From Alicyclobacillus suci (lineage in GTDB: Bacteria > Bacillota > Bacilli > Alicyclobacillales > Alicyclobacillaceae): 40,301 nt of DNA. Of the stretch, positions 23,899 to 32,384 are shown piece by piece (positions within the stretch are counted from its first letter, which is position 1; every line of letters starts with the position of its first letter). The DNA lies in contig NZ_JAFMTW010000032.1 of assembly GCF_017329615.1 (NCBI RefSeq), forward strand, positions 1-40,301. Direction: 5' to 3'. A program made the translations under genes and the position numbers. A model generated the notes under the pieces. That model saw nothing but the letters and a program-made list of their open reading frames with translations. It was not told where the DNA came from and searched no databases.

Positions 23899-24960
23899 AT
23901 GCAGATGCCTCAACCATTTCTATCGATTCGCACGCTTCTCGCTGTTGCAGCGGCCGGCACAGGACTCCTTGGTGCTGCATTGATTGTGTCTGGCGCCGTC
24001 ACGGTGCCAACCGCGAGTGCAGCCGGGGGTTCTGCGAATGGTGTGGCGGTTCATTCAGCAACCGCCACACTCACCGACGCGCAGATTGAGGCGCAGAATC
24101 AGATGGCTGTGAACGTCATGAATGAACAGGCCATGCAACCGAAGGTGCTCGCGGATGGCACAAAAGAGTTTGATTTTACCGCGTCGACCTTTCAGTGGGC
24201 ATTGTATCCGGGCAAGACAGAACAGGCGTGGGGCATCAATCAACAGGTGCCGGGGCCAGTCATTCGTTTGACTGTCGGGGACAAGGTGAAATTTGTCGTG
24301 CACAACGACTTGCCAGAACCGACAACGATTCATTGGCATGGGTTGGCTGTCCCGAATGACATGGATGGCGTCCCCGATATGCCTGTGCCGCCAATTCCTC
24401 AGGGTGGCTTTTACACCTATAGCTTTACTGTAACGAAACAGATGGTAGGTACCCACTGGTACCACAGTCACTATGACGACGACTTTCAAGTGGACTCCGG
24501 GATGAATGGCGTGATGATTGTTGATCCGGCAGACACCTCGACCTTGCCCCATCACGACGAGGATGCCTTATTTGTCCTCGGTGCCACGAAAGTGGATGGG
24601 GTAGACCCGGAGAATGCTTTCACTATTGATGGCAAGTCTTATCCGTATGCACCACAATTGACGGTACACAAAGGCGACAAAGTGTTGTTACGCCTGGTGA
24701 ATACGAGTGCGGAGAGCTACCATGCGATGACGCTTGACGGGTATACGCTGACTATCGTGGCACAGGATGGCCAACCGTTGCCTGACCCGGAGGCGGTGAG
24801 TGTCGTTTCGATAGCCCCGAGTGAGACGGTTGATGTCACATTTACGGCTAATCAAACCGGGGACTGGTTATTCCACGACACGATTCAGGGAAATCTCACA
24901 AACCCTGATGATAAATTAGACACCCTGGGTGGCGCCGAGACCGTCATCCACGTGAAGTGA
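23899..24960 (+). CDS. two-domain multicopper oxidase paralogue A, domain-1 copper ligands only
   Basis: The 353-residue exported protein has a signal sequence or anchor ending in TASAAGG and two cupredoxin domains of the domain-1/domain-3 type. Domain 1 keeps the trinuclear-cluster histidines H145-W-H147 and H189-S-H191 (WYHSH). Domain 2 has lost its set. The HxxHxH site reads H275-AM-T278-L-D280, and the HCHxxxH site reads H326-D327-T328-IQG-N332, so the type-1 Cys and three trinuclear His are gone. The axial Met position is Leu (DTLGG). Alone it cannot form a type-1 site or a full trinuclear site. Its neighbour has the opposite pattern. AAGAGGAG (23886-23893) serves ATG 23899; the TTG at 23881 is upstream of that RBS. 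Confidence 0.9.
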   Translation: MQMPQPFLSIRTLLAVAAAGTGLLGAALIVSGAVTVPTASAAGGSANGVAVHSATATLTDAQIEAQNQMAVNVMNEQAMQPKVLADGTKEFDFTASTFQWALYPGKTEQAWGINQQVPGPVIRLTVGDKVKFVVHNDLPEPTTIHWHGLAVPNDMDGVPDMPVPPIPQGGFYTYSFTVTKQMVGTHWYHSHYDDDFQVDSGMNGVMIVDPADTSTLPHHDEDALFVLGATKVDGVDPENAFTIDGKSYPYAPQLTVHKGDKVLLRLVNTSAESYHAMTLDGYTLTIVAQDGQPLPDPEAVSVVSIAPSETVDVTFTANQTGDWLFHDTIQGNLTNPDDKLDTLGGAETVIHVK

Positions 24961-24970
24961 GGGTGGATAT

Positions 24971-26209
24971 ATGATCGGCGTAGCCATGTTTGTTTGCGGT
25001 GTGTTGGCCGTTGGTGCCGCGTTTCTGTTTCTTGGTCTCCACCTTCGTTCCGGCAGCGCAATTTGGGTCTCGAAAGCGTCTTTAGTCACGGGCATATTGT
25101 TTGTCGGTTTTGCATTGGTGAGCCTTAAGGTATATCCAGGCGCGGCGCTCGCGTCAAGTTCTGTGCAGCAATCCGTGGCGACAGTCAGTCACGCAACTGG
25201 TGCAATGACGGGAATGACTGCAATGGGCAGAAGCCCAACCATGGGGGTCGCTTCGACCGCAGTCGGCGTGACGGATGCTTCTTCGACGGCGTTGTCCAAT
25301 TCGCAAATGAAAGCGCAGAATCAGATGGCCAAAGACATCATGAATGAAAAGGGGATGACCCCGAAGGTATTACAAGATGGCACGAAGCAATTTACACTGA
25401 CGGCACAGCCGGTGATTTGGCACTTATATCAGTCTCGCAACGTGAATGATTGGGGCTATAATGGCAGTGTTCCAGGTCCTTTGATTCGCGTCAAGGTTGG
25501 GGACAAGGTAGAAATCGTTTTGCATAATGAACTTCCGGAGGCAACGACGCTGCATTTTCAAGGCATCTCTGTGCCCAGTGACATGGACGGGGTACCCACA
25601 ATTTCGCAGAAGCCAGTTGCACCGGGCGGTTCCTATGTATATCAATTCACGGTGACGCCTGACATGGTGGGGACGCACGCCTACTTCAGCGATACGGACG
25701 CCGGGACGCAAATTGACGCCGGTTTGCACGGGGTATTATTGGTGGACCCCGCCGAGGGCAAACAATACCCGGATGCCGATGTGGATGCCTTATTTGAGTT
25801 AGGCGGGCTTGCTGTCGACAGCTCCCCATCGGAGAACGTGTTCACCATGGACGGCAAACCGTTCCCGAATGCGCCCCAATTGACCGTTCAACAGGGACAA
25901 ACGGTGATTGTGCGGTTGGTTAACAATACAGCGGAGTGTTACCACGCCATGCACCTGCATGGGTATACATTTCAGGTCGTCGCGATGGATGGGCATCCTC
26001 TCGCAAAGCCGATTTCAGGCAACGTGGTCAGTCTGGCACCGGCGGAGACGATAGATATCAGGTTTGTCGCGAATAATCCAGGTGAGTGGATGTTCCATTG
26101 TCACATTATGGATCACATGATGAACCCGGATGATAACGTGGACGAAATGGGTGGGCTTACGACGTATTTTCACGTTGTTGCCAATTCGAACGAAAGCGGC
26201 CAGTCATGA
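24971..26209 (+). CDS. two-domain multicopper oxidase paralogue B, domain-2 copper ligands only, membrane-anchored
   Basis: The 412-residue protein starts with two hydrophobic helices (about 1-23 and 33-55). A Ser/Thr/Met-rich linker follows, then two cupredoxin domains paralogous to gene A (shared AQNQMA, PKVL-DGTK, VPGP-IRV-VGDKV, MDGVP). Domain 1 has lost the trinuclear set: H195-F-Q197, and A237-Y-F239-S-D241 in place of WYHSH. Domain 2 is intact: H325-AM-H328-L-H330 and H376-C377-H378-IMD-H382, with a candidate axial Met393 in DEMGG. It thus supplies the type-1 copper and four trinuclear histidines, exactly what gene A lacks. The start lies 10 nt after the A stop (GGGTGG RBS). The stop is inside a terminator hairpin. 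Confidence 0.9.
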   Translation: MIGVAMFVCGVLAVGAAFLFLGLHLRSGSAIWVSKASLVTGILFVGFALVSLKVYPGAALASSSVQQSVATVSHATGAMTGMTAMGRSPTMGVASTAVGVTDASSTALSNSQMKAQNQMAKDIMNEKGMTPKVLQDGTKQFTLTAQPVIWHLYQSRNVNDWGYNGSVPGPLIRVKVGDKVEIVLHNELPEATTLHFQGISVPSDMDGVPTISQKPVAPGGSYVYQFTVTPDMVGTHAYFSDTDAGTQIDAGLHGVLLVDPAEGKQYPDADVDALFELGGLAVDSSPSENVFTMDGKPFPNAPQLTVQQGQTVIVRLVNNTAECYHAMHLHGYTFQVVAMDGHPLAKPISGNVVSLAPAETIDIRFVANNPGEWMFHCHIMDHMMNPDDNVDEMGGLTTYFHVVANSNESGQS

Positions 26210-26226
26210 GGATTGGCCGCTTTCTT
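26192..26226 (+). terminator. terminator of the phosphoesterase / multicopper oxidase operon
   Basis: GAAAGCGGCCA (26192-26202) pairs with TGGCCGCTTTC (26214-26224) over 11 bp. The stop codon of gene B is in the loop and a short T tail follows. Confidence 0.8.
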
Positions 26227-26248
26227 GATGGGGAATAGTGAAATGAAA

Positions 26249-27457
26249 TTACGTCGATTCGCGGTGCGTTACCGTAGGTCCATGGAGTGTCGAGCGGTTG
26301 AATAAAACGCTGACGCCGCCAGCCATTGTGAGCAGTGCGCCAGTCACCCAGAAAACCCCGTGCAGCGATAGCGCGTCGGCGAGGAATCCGCCGATAGTTG
26401 GGCCGAGCATATTGCCAATTTGGTTGGCGGTTTGATTGAGTCCGAAAGCGCGGCCGCGAAAGGTCGATGTGGTCGCTTTCACGACGAGCCCATTGATAGC
26501 CGGGAAAACGGCACAGAAAAAGGCACCGTAAACAAAGCGCACGCCAGCGAAAGCCCATACGTTGTGAAACGGCAATTGCATAAAGGTAAAGATTGCCCCG
26601 CCAAACAATCCTACCAACAAAATTTTGATAAACCCAATTTTATCGGCTAGTCGACCCCATACGGGCGCAAACACGACACCGGCAATACCGGAAATCGAAA
26701 AGACGATACCGGCAATCAATGAGGCATTGTTGGTCGAGTGATTCAACTGTGCAATGTACAGGGTGATGATGGGTTCTACGGTCATGATGGAGAAGGCGGT
26801 GAACATATTGAGCAAGAGGGCGGATAAGAGCGGGCGGTTTTGCAAGCCCTCGCGAAACGCGCCAATTACCGAGGAGCGGTGTGCTGCGGGCACGAATTTA
26901 TCTTCGCGCACCCAAATGATGACGAGTATCGTGGCGAACAGCACGAGGATACCGGCGCTGCCGAAGGCGATGCGGTTGCTCCAAATACGGGCGATGATGC
27001 CGCCAAGTAATGGACCCACAATGGCGCCAGTGGATGTCGATGCAGATATCATGGACAGCGCGAATCCGACGCGTTTTTCTGGCGTGTTGGTGCCGACTAA
27101 CGCGATAGCTCCCGGAATAAATCCGGACAACAGCCCCTGCATCAGGCGTAAGCCGAGCAATTCGTACGGGTTGGTCACGAATGCAGTTAATAGGTAGACG
27201 ATAAATAGGACAATGCCCGCGCGGACAATCATGGGTTTTCGTCCATACCTATCCGCTAATGAACCCCAGTAGGGGGATGAGATGGCACCAGCGAGAAACG
27301 CTGCGCTATAGAGTGCGCCGGACCATAAGGCCAAGTGGGTATGTACACCGATTTGTGTTAAGAATAGCGATAAAAAAGGCACAACCATCGAGAAACTGGC
27401 CGAGGTGATGAATGAACCTATCCACAAGATCACCAAGTTTCTTTTCCATACTTCCAT
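26249..27457 (-). CDS. MFS efflux transporter (MdtG-like)
   Basis: The 402-residue, twelve-helix protein belongs to the drug:H+ antiporter branch of MFS. It shows WSGALYSAAFLAGAISSPYWGSLADRYGRKPMIVR (motif A), the motif-C region STSTGAIVGPLLGGIIA, and a repeated motif A at FAPVWGRLADKIGF in the second half. Likely a multidrug or metabolite exporter; substrate unknown. ATG 27457 follows AGAGGGG. It converges on the multicopper-oxidase operon and has no close operon partner. Confidence 0.87.
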   Translation of the reverse strand: MEVWKRNLVILWIGSFITSASFSMVVPFLSLFLTQIGVHTHLALWSGALYSAAFLAGAISSPYWGSLADRYGRKPMIVRAGIVLFIVYLLTAFVTNPYELLGLRLMQGLLSGFIPGAIALVGTNTPEKRVGFALSMISASTSTGAIVGPLLGGIIARIWSNRIAFGSAGILVLFATILVIIWVREDKFVPAAHRSSVIGAFREGLQNRPLLSALLLNMFTAFSIMTVEPIITLYIAQLNHSTNNASLIAGIVFSISGIAGVVFAPVWGRLADKIGFIKILLVGLFGGAIFTFMQLPFHNVWAFAGVRFVYGAFFCAVFPAINGLVVKATTSTFRGRAFGLNQTANQIGNMLGPTIGGFLADALSLHGVFWVTGALLTMAGGVSVLFNRSTLHGPTVTHREST

Positions 27458-27599
27458 TTCCGCACCAGCCCCTCTGTTTTTACTTTCATATTACGCGCTA
27501 ACGCAAGATTTTTGGGGCGGAAATCGTATTTTGTTCGTGATTTCGGAAAATTTTATGCGTATGATGTGAAGATTGGTGTGTGGCGCGCGGGGAATTATG

Positions 27600-27618
27600 C
27601 CGCCCCAAGAAGGGGCGG
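27600..27618. other. GC-rich hairpin downstream of the basic-tail protein
   Basis: CCGCCCC (27600-27606) and GGGGCGG (27612-27618) form a 7-bp stem with a 5-nt loop, 33 bases past the stop of the minus-strand gene. No T-run follows on that strand. Confidence 0.4.
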
Positions 27619-27650
27619 GCACATATAGTCCCAGGTATTCGCAGCCATAC

Positions 27651-28025
27651 TTAACCGCGCGACTTGGCCGGTTGTTTCGAGCGCGCCCGTGATTGGACAC
27701 GTTGCGTTGTCCCTGAACGTTTCTGAGGGCGCTTGTTGGCACGCTGGCCGGCTCGTTTGCCTGGTTGGCGGTTCGGAGGTGGGAGAATTTCATCGAGTTT
27801 GTTGCGAATATATTGTATCTCCTCCGCAATTTCTTCGGTGGAGGCGGAGCGAATACGCGCTTCGAGGCGAGGGAATGCACGTCGAATGGCCTCCCGCAAC
27901 ATCGTTTGCTCGAATCCATGGACGTTTGTCAACGCGCGTTCGAGTGCTTCGCGAACGGCACGAAGACACCGTTCTTGAACGGACAATGGCGCAGTTTCTT
28001 GAGGTTCCGGAGCATTTACAGACAC
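27651..28025 (-). CDS. hypothetical protein with helical domain and basic tail (124 aa)
   Basis: A GTG start at 28025 follows GGGGGTG. Residues about 15-80 are predicted helical with alternating charge (CLRAVREALERALTNVHGF, EEIAEEIQYIRNKLDEIL). From residue 82 the protein is a Pro/Gln/Lys/Arg-rich tail (PNRQPGKRAGQRANKRPQ, then more Arg/Lys/Ser). The tail would bind nucleic acid or another polyanion. No family is recognised. It lies 74 nt downstream of the flavoprotein gene on the same strand and may share its mRNA. Confidence 0.65.
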   Translation of the reverse strand: MSVNAPEPQETAPLSVQERCLRAVREALERALTNVHGFEQTMLREAIRRAFPRLEARIRSASTEEIAEEIQYIRNKLDEILPPPNRQPGKRAGQRANKRPQKRSGTTQRVQSRARSKQPAKSRG

Positions 28026-28099
28026 AGCTACACCCCCTTCTTTGATATTTCACCTTATGCTGACACCTTGCCTTCCGGATGGGGCAACTGCTGATAGGC

Positions 28100-28999
28100 T
28101 TAAACTTGGTTTAAGAGGCGTTTGTGTATCCAAATGGCCGCTTGCGCGCCATCGCCCATCGAAATCGTCACCTGCTCAGAGTGGGCGACGACGTCCCCAG
28201 CCGCAAATACCCCGCGAACATTTGTTTCACGTGTGCGTGCATCGACGGGAATGTGCCGATTTTCTAATACGGTCACGCCGAGTTGGACGGCGAGTTGTGA
28301 CTGGACGAGGTTGCCTCCAAATGCGACAAAACCACGGCGAAAATGCAATTCTTGCCCATCCGCGAGCACGACGGCCCGAATCGTTTCGCCGTCTGCTAGA
28401 ATTCGACGCACGGGTGCGTTCACGACGCGAATGCCCTTATCTGCTAAGGCCTTTTTGTGATTATCGGCTATCTCTGTCCGCGCGTGGTTGATGTAGGTCA
28501 GGTCGTTCGACCAGTAAGACAGCGTGTGCGCCATGTTGGCGCCGACATGGCCGGCACCGATGACGACAGTGGGGTGATTGATAATTTCATACCCATCGCA
28601 GTCCGGACAAACGTAGATAGTTGAACCTAGACACTGCTTGAGACCCGCAATCTCTGGGATATGGTCGACCAGTCCGGTGGCGATTAACAGGGTCTTGGCA
28701 TGGTAGTGCTCGGCACTGTCGGTCACCAGTGCGAATTCACCACCGTCTATCTTTGCTTGCATCACTTTTGCATCGACGAATTTGACCCCATATGTTTCCG
28801 CTTGTTGTCGGCCAATGCGTCGTAAATCGGGTCCGCTGATACCACCAGGCCATCCTAAGATGTTGTGATACGCCCGGCAGATAGTAGAGCGTCCGCTGTG
28901 GTTGTCGACCACGAGGACGTTGTGCAGATATCTTCCTAATTGAATGGCCGCCTGAAGGCCTGCGATGCCGCCTCCAATGATAATCGTGTCGTATTTCAA
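28100..28999 (-). CDS. thioredoxin-reductase-like FAD/NAD(P) oxidoreductase with CPDC motif
   Basis: The 299-residue flavoprotein has the FAD loop YDTIIIGGGIAGLQAAIQLG at its start, a redox-active C-P-D-C in YVCPDCDGYEI near residue 140 (the place of CATC in thioredoxin reductase), the NAD(P)H loop VVIGAGHVGANMAHTL, and the C-terminal GVFAAGDV FAD motif. It should shuttle electrons from NAD(P)H to a disulphide partner that is not identified here; a bacillithiol-linked partner is possible. TTG 28999 is preferred since AGAGGAG ends 8 nt upstream; ATG 29005 would leave only 2 nt. It is divergent from the marR gene. Confidence 0.85.
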   Translation of the reverse strand: MKYDTIIIGGGIAGLQAAIQLGRYLHNVLVVDNHSGRSTICRAYHNILGWPGGISGPDLRRIGRQQAETYGVKFVDAKVMQAKIDGGEFALVTDSAEHYHAKTLLIATGLVDHIPEIAGLKQCLGSTIYVCPDCDGYEIINHPTVVIGAGHVGANMAHTLSYWSNDLTYINHARTEIADNHKKALADKGIRVVNAPVRRILADGETIRAVVLADGQELHFRRGFVAFGGNLVQSQLAVQLGVTVLENRHIPVDARTRETNVRGVFAAGDVVAHSEQVTISMGDGAQAAIWIHKRLLNQV

Positions 29000-29122
29000 T
29001 GTCATTGCTCCTCTCGAGTTGCCGATGGTTGCAGGGAATTTTTCAGGACCACCGAAATGTTGTAAAGGTTGTTGAATTCCAAAATCTGAAGTGGTCATCC
29101 TGTGAATGAGGAGGAACCGCCA

Positions 29123-29596
29123 TTGACGAATACGCTGAGTCCTGGTGTCGTTCGTTTGGAACGCGCGCTGCGCAAGCTGGGCAAAAGTATTACAGAGCCC
29201 GTTATCGCTCGAATTGAAGGATTGACCAATGGGCAAATTTTTATGATTTACCATATCAACGAAGTGGGGGCGTGTACGGTATCTGCGCTGGCCGCAAAGA
29301 TGGAAGTCAAGCCGAGTGCGATTACAGTCATGTTAGATCGGCTGGAAAGTCACGGATATGTGATACGTGAGCGCGGTACGGAAGATCGGCGAGTAGTTCA
29401 TGTGGCACTCACAGAGGAAGGCAAGGGGGTGCTTGAGCGGGTGATTCAGATGCACAACCGGCTGGTGCATCATCACCTCGCTCAGTTGCCGGAATGTGAG
29501 GTGGAGCAATTGCTTGACAGCCTGGAGAAGTTGGCGGACATTGCGGCGACAAGCGACGTCGATAGCATTTTGAACGATTCGATTTGTGAACCCTGA
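29123..29596 (+). CDS. MarR family transcriptional regulator
   Basis: The 157-residue regulator has the MarR winged helix. TNGQIFMIYHINEVGACTVSALAAKMEVKPSAITVMLDRLESHGYV covers helices 2-4. The wing RERGTEDRRVVHVALTEEGKGVLE follows, flanked by dimerisation helices. TTG 29123 is chosen because AGGAGG (29109-29114) lies 8 nt upstream; the GTG at 29102 precedes that RBS. It is divergent from the CPDC flavoprotein and convergent, only 4 bases apart, with an MFS exporter, so it may control one or both. Ligand unknown; no Cys suited to an OhrR-type switch lies in the first helix. Confidence 0.92.
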   Translation: MTNTLSPGVVRLERALRKLGKSITEPVIARIEGLTNGQIFMIYHINEVGACTVSALAAKMEVKPSAITVMLDRLESHGYVIRERGTEDRRVVHVALTEEGKGVLERVIQMHNRLVHHHLAQLPECEVEQLLDSLEKLADIAATSDVDSILNDSICEP

Positions 29597-29600
29597 CGGA

Positions 29601-30881
29601 TTAAGACGAAGTTTGAATTCTCCACAGTGGCGCAATCAACAGGGCGAACGCTCCCAGTGTCATACCGGCGGCGCCAACTGTCATGGCAAAGCGCAGTGAG
29701 AGTGCGGTCGCGATGACACCGCCGAGGACGGCGCCAATCGGGGTAAGTGCGCTCATCAGCAGATTGATGGTGCCATTGACCCGGCCGAGCATGGCATCTT
29801 CGGTGAGTATTTGACGAACCGTTGATTCTAGTACTTCGAAGATGACGCCAAACAAATCCCCAAATAGCTGGGCCGCCATGAGAAAGAGGGCGGCATGCCA
29901 GGCGTCGCCGTGGGCGAGAGGGATGAACCAACTGCAGATGGCGTTCAAAAATGCGGTACTGACGAGCACGGGGCCAACGCCTAAAGACTGAACCAGCCGT
30001 TGGCACAAGGCCGCGCCAATCAGCGCGCCGATGCCGCCAAACGTCACCGTAAGGCCAAAGAGGGCCGCAGATAAGTGGAGGGATTGAATCGCGAAAAGTA
30101 CATCCATGTTAAAGATAATGCCGGAGAACAAAGCCGATATACCGGCGGTCACCGCCAGTGCGCTGAGTTTTTTGTCATGTGCGATGTAGCGCACGCCATC
30201 GATGATTTCACGCCGCAATCGCGCACTAGATGTGCGCCATCCTCGCTGTGTGAAGGCTACTGCCCGTTTCATCTCGACGTGTCGAATCCCTTGAATACTT
30301 ATGGCAGAAAATAGGTAGGACAATGCGTCCAGCAGAATTGCAATCGGTGCAGAGAACAGTTGGACTAGACTTCCGGCGAGTCCTGGACCGATGATTTCTG
30401 CGATAGAACTGGTGATGCTCAGTTTTGTATTGGCATCCATCAATCGATGGCGGCCTACGAAGCTGGGTAGGTACGCTTGGTATGCCGTGTTAAAGATTTG
30501 ATTGAGTAAAGACAGCGTGGGATAAATCACAAACAGCATCCATAGCGCGAGATGCCCGATGAGAGCCGCGACAGGGATGATGAGTAACAGGAACCCTCGC
30601 AAATAATCGGCCCCAATTAGGAAGGGGCGCCGGGCGTATCGGTCGACAAAGGCGCCGATAACCATGCCTATCAATAAAACGGGAAGGGCTGCTATAAACT
30701 GCAGCCAGCCCATTTGTAGTGGTGTAGCATGTAACGTCAGGACGGCGGCAAGCGGCAGCGCTTCGCCGGTCATTCGCGAACCGACTGTGGAGACGGACTG
30801 GCCCAACCACAGCGCTAGAAAGTTTTTATCACGCCACAATGAGTTTTTGGTTGTATCGATATGACGAGCTTCTGTGTCCAT
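29601..30881 (-). CDS. MFS exporter (EntS/MFS_3-like)
   Basis: The 426-residue protein has about twelve helices and the features of the MFS_3 exporter group: FLALWLGQSVSTVGSRMTGEALPLAA, GAFVDRYARRPFLIGADYLRG (motif A), PSFVGRHRLMDANTKLSITSS and AMLGRVNGTINLLMSALTPIGAVLGG. AAGGAG lies 6 nt before ATG 30881. It follows the P450 gene by 35 nt on the same strand. The pair probably forms an operon that modifies and exports, or detoxifies, a small hydrophobic molecule (inference). Confidence 0.87.
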   Translation of the reverse strand: MDTEARHIDTTKNSLWRDKNFLALWLGQSVSTVGSRMTGEALPLAAVLTLHATPLQMGWLQFIAALPVLLIGMVIGAFVDRYARRPFLIGADYLRGFLLLIIPVAALIGHLALWMLFVIYPTLSLLNQIFNTAYQAYLPSFVGRHRLMDANTKLSITSSIAEIIGPGLAGSLVQLFSAPIAILLDALSYLFSAISIQGIRHVEMKRAVAFTQRGWRTSSARLRREIIDGVRYIAHDKKLSALAVTAGISALFSGIIFNMDVLFAIQSLHLSAALFGLTVTFGGIGALIGAALCQRLVQSLGVGPVLVSTAFLNAICSWFIPLAHGDAWHAALFLMAAQLFGDLFGVIFEVLESTVRQILTEDAMLGRVNGTINLLMSALTPIGAVLGGVIATALSLRFAMTVGAAGMTLGAFALLIAPLWRIQTSS

Positions 30882-30916
30882 GTTTGCTCCTTATGTGACC
30901 GTTGGTATGGTTTGTT

Positions 30917-32260
30917 TCACAATGCCTGATAGAATGGTGCACGTTCATCAAACGTCGCCCATAGCCCGCCGTCTACGCGCAACGATACAGAGGGTTCCGG
31001 CTGGACGAAGCGCGTCTTGTCGTGGTGCCACGTGTAGCGCTTTACGATGGCGGCCAGAACGAGGGTCGCCTCGGCCATGGCAAACGTATTGCCGATACAA
31101 GTTCGACTGCCGCCGCCAAACGGAATGTATGCAAAGCGTGGCCATTGATGCGCATTGGCTTCGTCAAACCGCTCTGGAATAAACTCGTCTGCACGCTGAA
31201 ACCAACGTTCGTCGCGATGCACCACATAGGGGGAGATAATTAACGAAGATCCCGCTGGAATTTCGATATTCTCCACGGTCAACTGATCTGTCGTCTCGCG
31301 CAACATCGTCCACGCGGGCGGGTAGAGTCGAAGAGTCTCACGGATGACCTGTCGCACGTAGGGTAGGTGATGTACATCGGCAGAGGTTGGTATCCGTGGC
31401 CCGAGAACGTTGTCCACTTCTTTGCGCACGTTCTCCGTCACAGACGGGTGTTCACTGAGTAGATACAGTACCCAACTTAGAAGATTGGCCGTCGTCTCAT
31501 GGCCACCAATGACAAATGTGGCCAGTTCATCGCGAATCTCCTCCATAGGCAGAGGTTGTCCAGTTTCGTCTTGCATGTGCAATAGATGTGAAAGCAACGT
31601 CGGACGCTCGGGCGTGTCCTTCATGTTGTCCAACAGGCGGTAGAGAATACCATCCAGTTGCTCTACGGCGCGACGGTGGCGTTGATTGCTGGGCGTGGGC
31701 ATCCAATAAGGCATCGGTATGGCTTGCATCAGGCGGTTTGCACTGTATTCCACGGAACACTCGATAATCTCATGCAGCAACGCACGGTCTTTTCCCACCT
31801 CAGCCCCGAACAAACCTTCGAACACAATATCTAAGGTCAGGTCGAGCAGGGCATCGGACACACAAAATGTGCCGCGCACATCCCAATTTGCAATATGTTT
31901 CGCTGTCAGCTGGATGATGTCGGCGCAAGCGCGTTCCACCATGGACGCGTGAAATGCGGGTTGCAACTGGCGGCGTTGGCGGTAATGCTTTGACCGCTCA
32001 CTGGTTAAAAGCCCTTCGCCAAGGGTGAGACCGAGCACTTTTGCTGAGCTCCCTTTGATGATCTTTGGCTCATCGAGTGCGAGGATACTGCGAATGACGT
32101 TTGGATGATGGATGATATAGGTCGGCTGGCGGTTGACGGAAGGAATTTTCACCACGTCGCCGAATGTCTTCGTGTTTTCTAGAAATGCGATAGGATTCCG
32201 TCGGAACTGCCGATAGCGGCGCAGGGGGTTGCCACTGAGTATCCCTTCTTGAATGGGCAT
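30917..32260 (-). CDS. cytochrome P450
   Basis: The 447-residue monooxygenase has the I-helix oxygen motif GGHETTAN, the K-helix ExxR (ETLRLYPP), the PERF meander (FIPERFDEANAHQWPRFAYIPFG) and the haem loop FGGGSRTCIGN with Cys388. The overall pattern, including LRRYRQFRRNPIAFLENTKTFGD at the start, is closer to CYP102/CYP4-like class II enzymes than to camphor-type bacterial P450s. It has no fused reductase. The start is ATG 32260 behind GAGGTG; the open frame continues to 32683 but would overlap the divergent bshB2. No ferredoxin or reductase gene is nearby. Substrate unknown. Confidence 0.93.
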   Translation of the reverse strand: MPIQEGILSGNPLRRYRQFRRNPIAFLENTKTFGDVVKIPSVNRQPTYIIHHPNVIRSILALDEPKIIKGSSAKVLGLTLGEGLLTSERSKHYRQRRQLQPAFHASMVERACADIIQLTAKHIANWDVRGTFCVSDALLDLTLDIVFEGLFGAEVGKDRALLHEIIECSVEYSANRLMQAIPMPYWMPTPSNQRHRRAVEQLDGILYRLLDNMKDTPERPTLLSHLLHMQDETGQPLPMEEIRDELATFVIGGHETTANLLSWVLYLLSEHPSVTENVRKEVDNVLGPRIPTSADVHHLPYVRQVIRETLRLYPPAWTMLRETTDQLTVENIEIPAGSSLIISPYVVHRDERWFQRADEFIPERFDEANAHQWPRFAYIPFGGGSRTCIGNTFAMAEATLVLAAIVKRYTWHHDKTRFVQPEPSVSLRVDGGLWATFDERAPFYQAL

Positions 32261-32384
32261 GTTTACACCTCGTTTCCGATACTTCAATCTTTGCTGTTGA
32301 TTTGGTACATTGCAAGTAGACCGTGGACACGGATTCCTGCTTATCCGCTGCCCGACGCGTTTGGAAGCAGAGGAGGAAGTTGAT

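Noticed and set aside
24829..24900. Sequencing error as the cause of the missing ligands in oxidase A
   Set aside because: The frame is uninterrupted, the flanking family motifs are intact, and the changes are separate substitutions at several sites, mirrored by opposite changes in gene B. Random error is unlikely.
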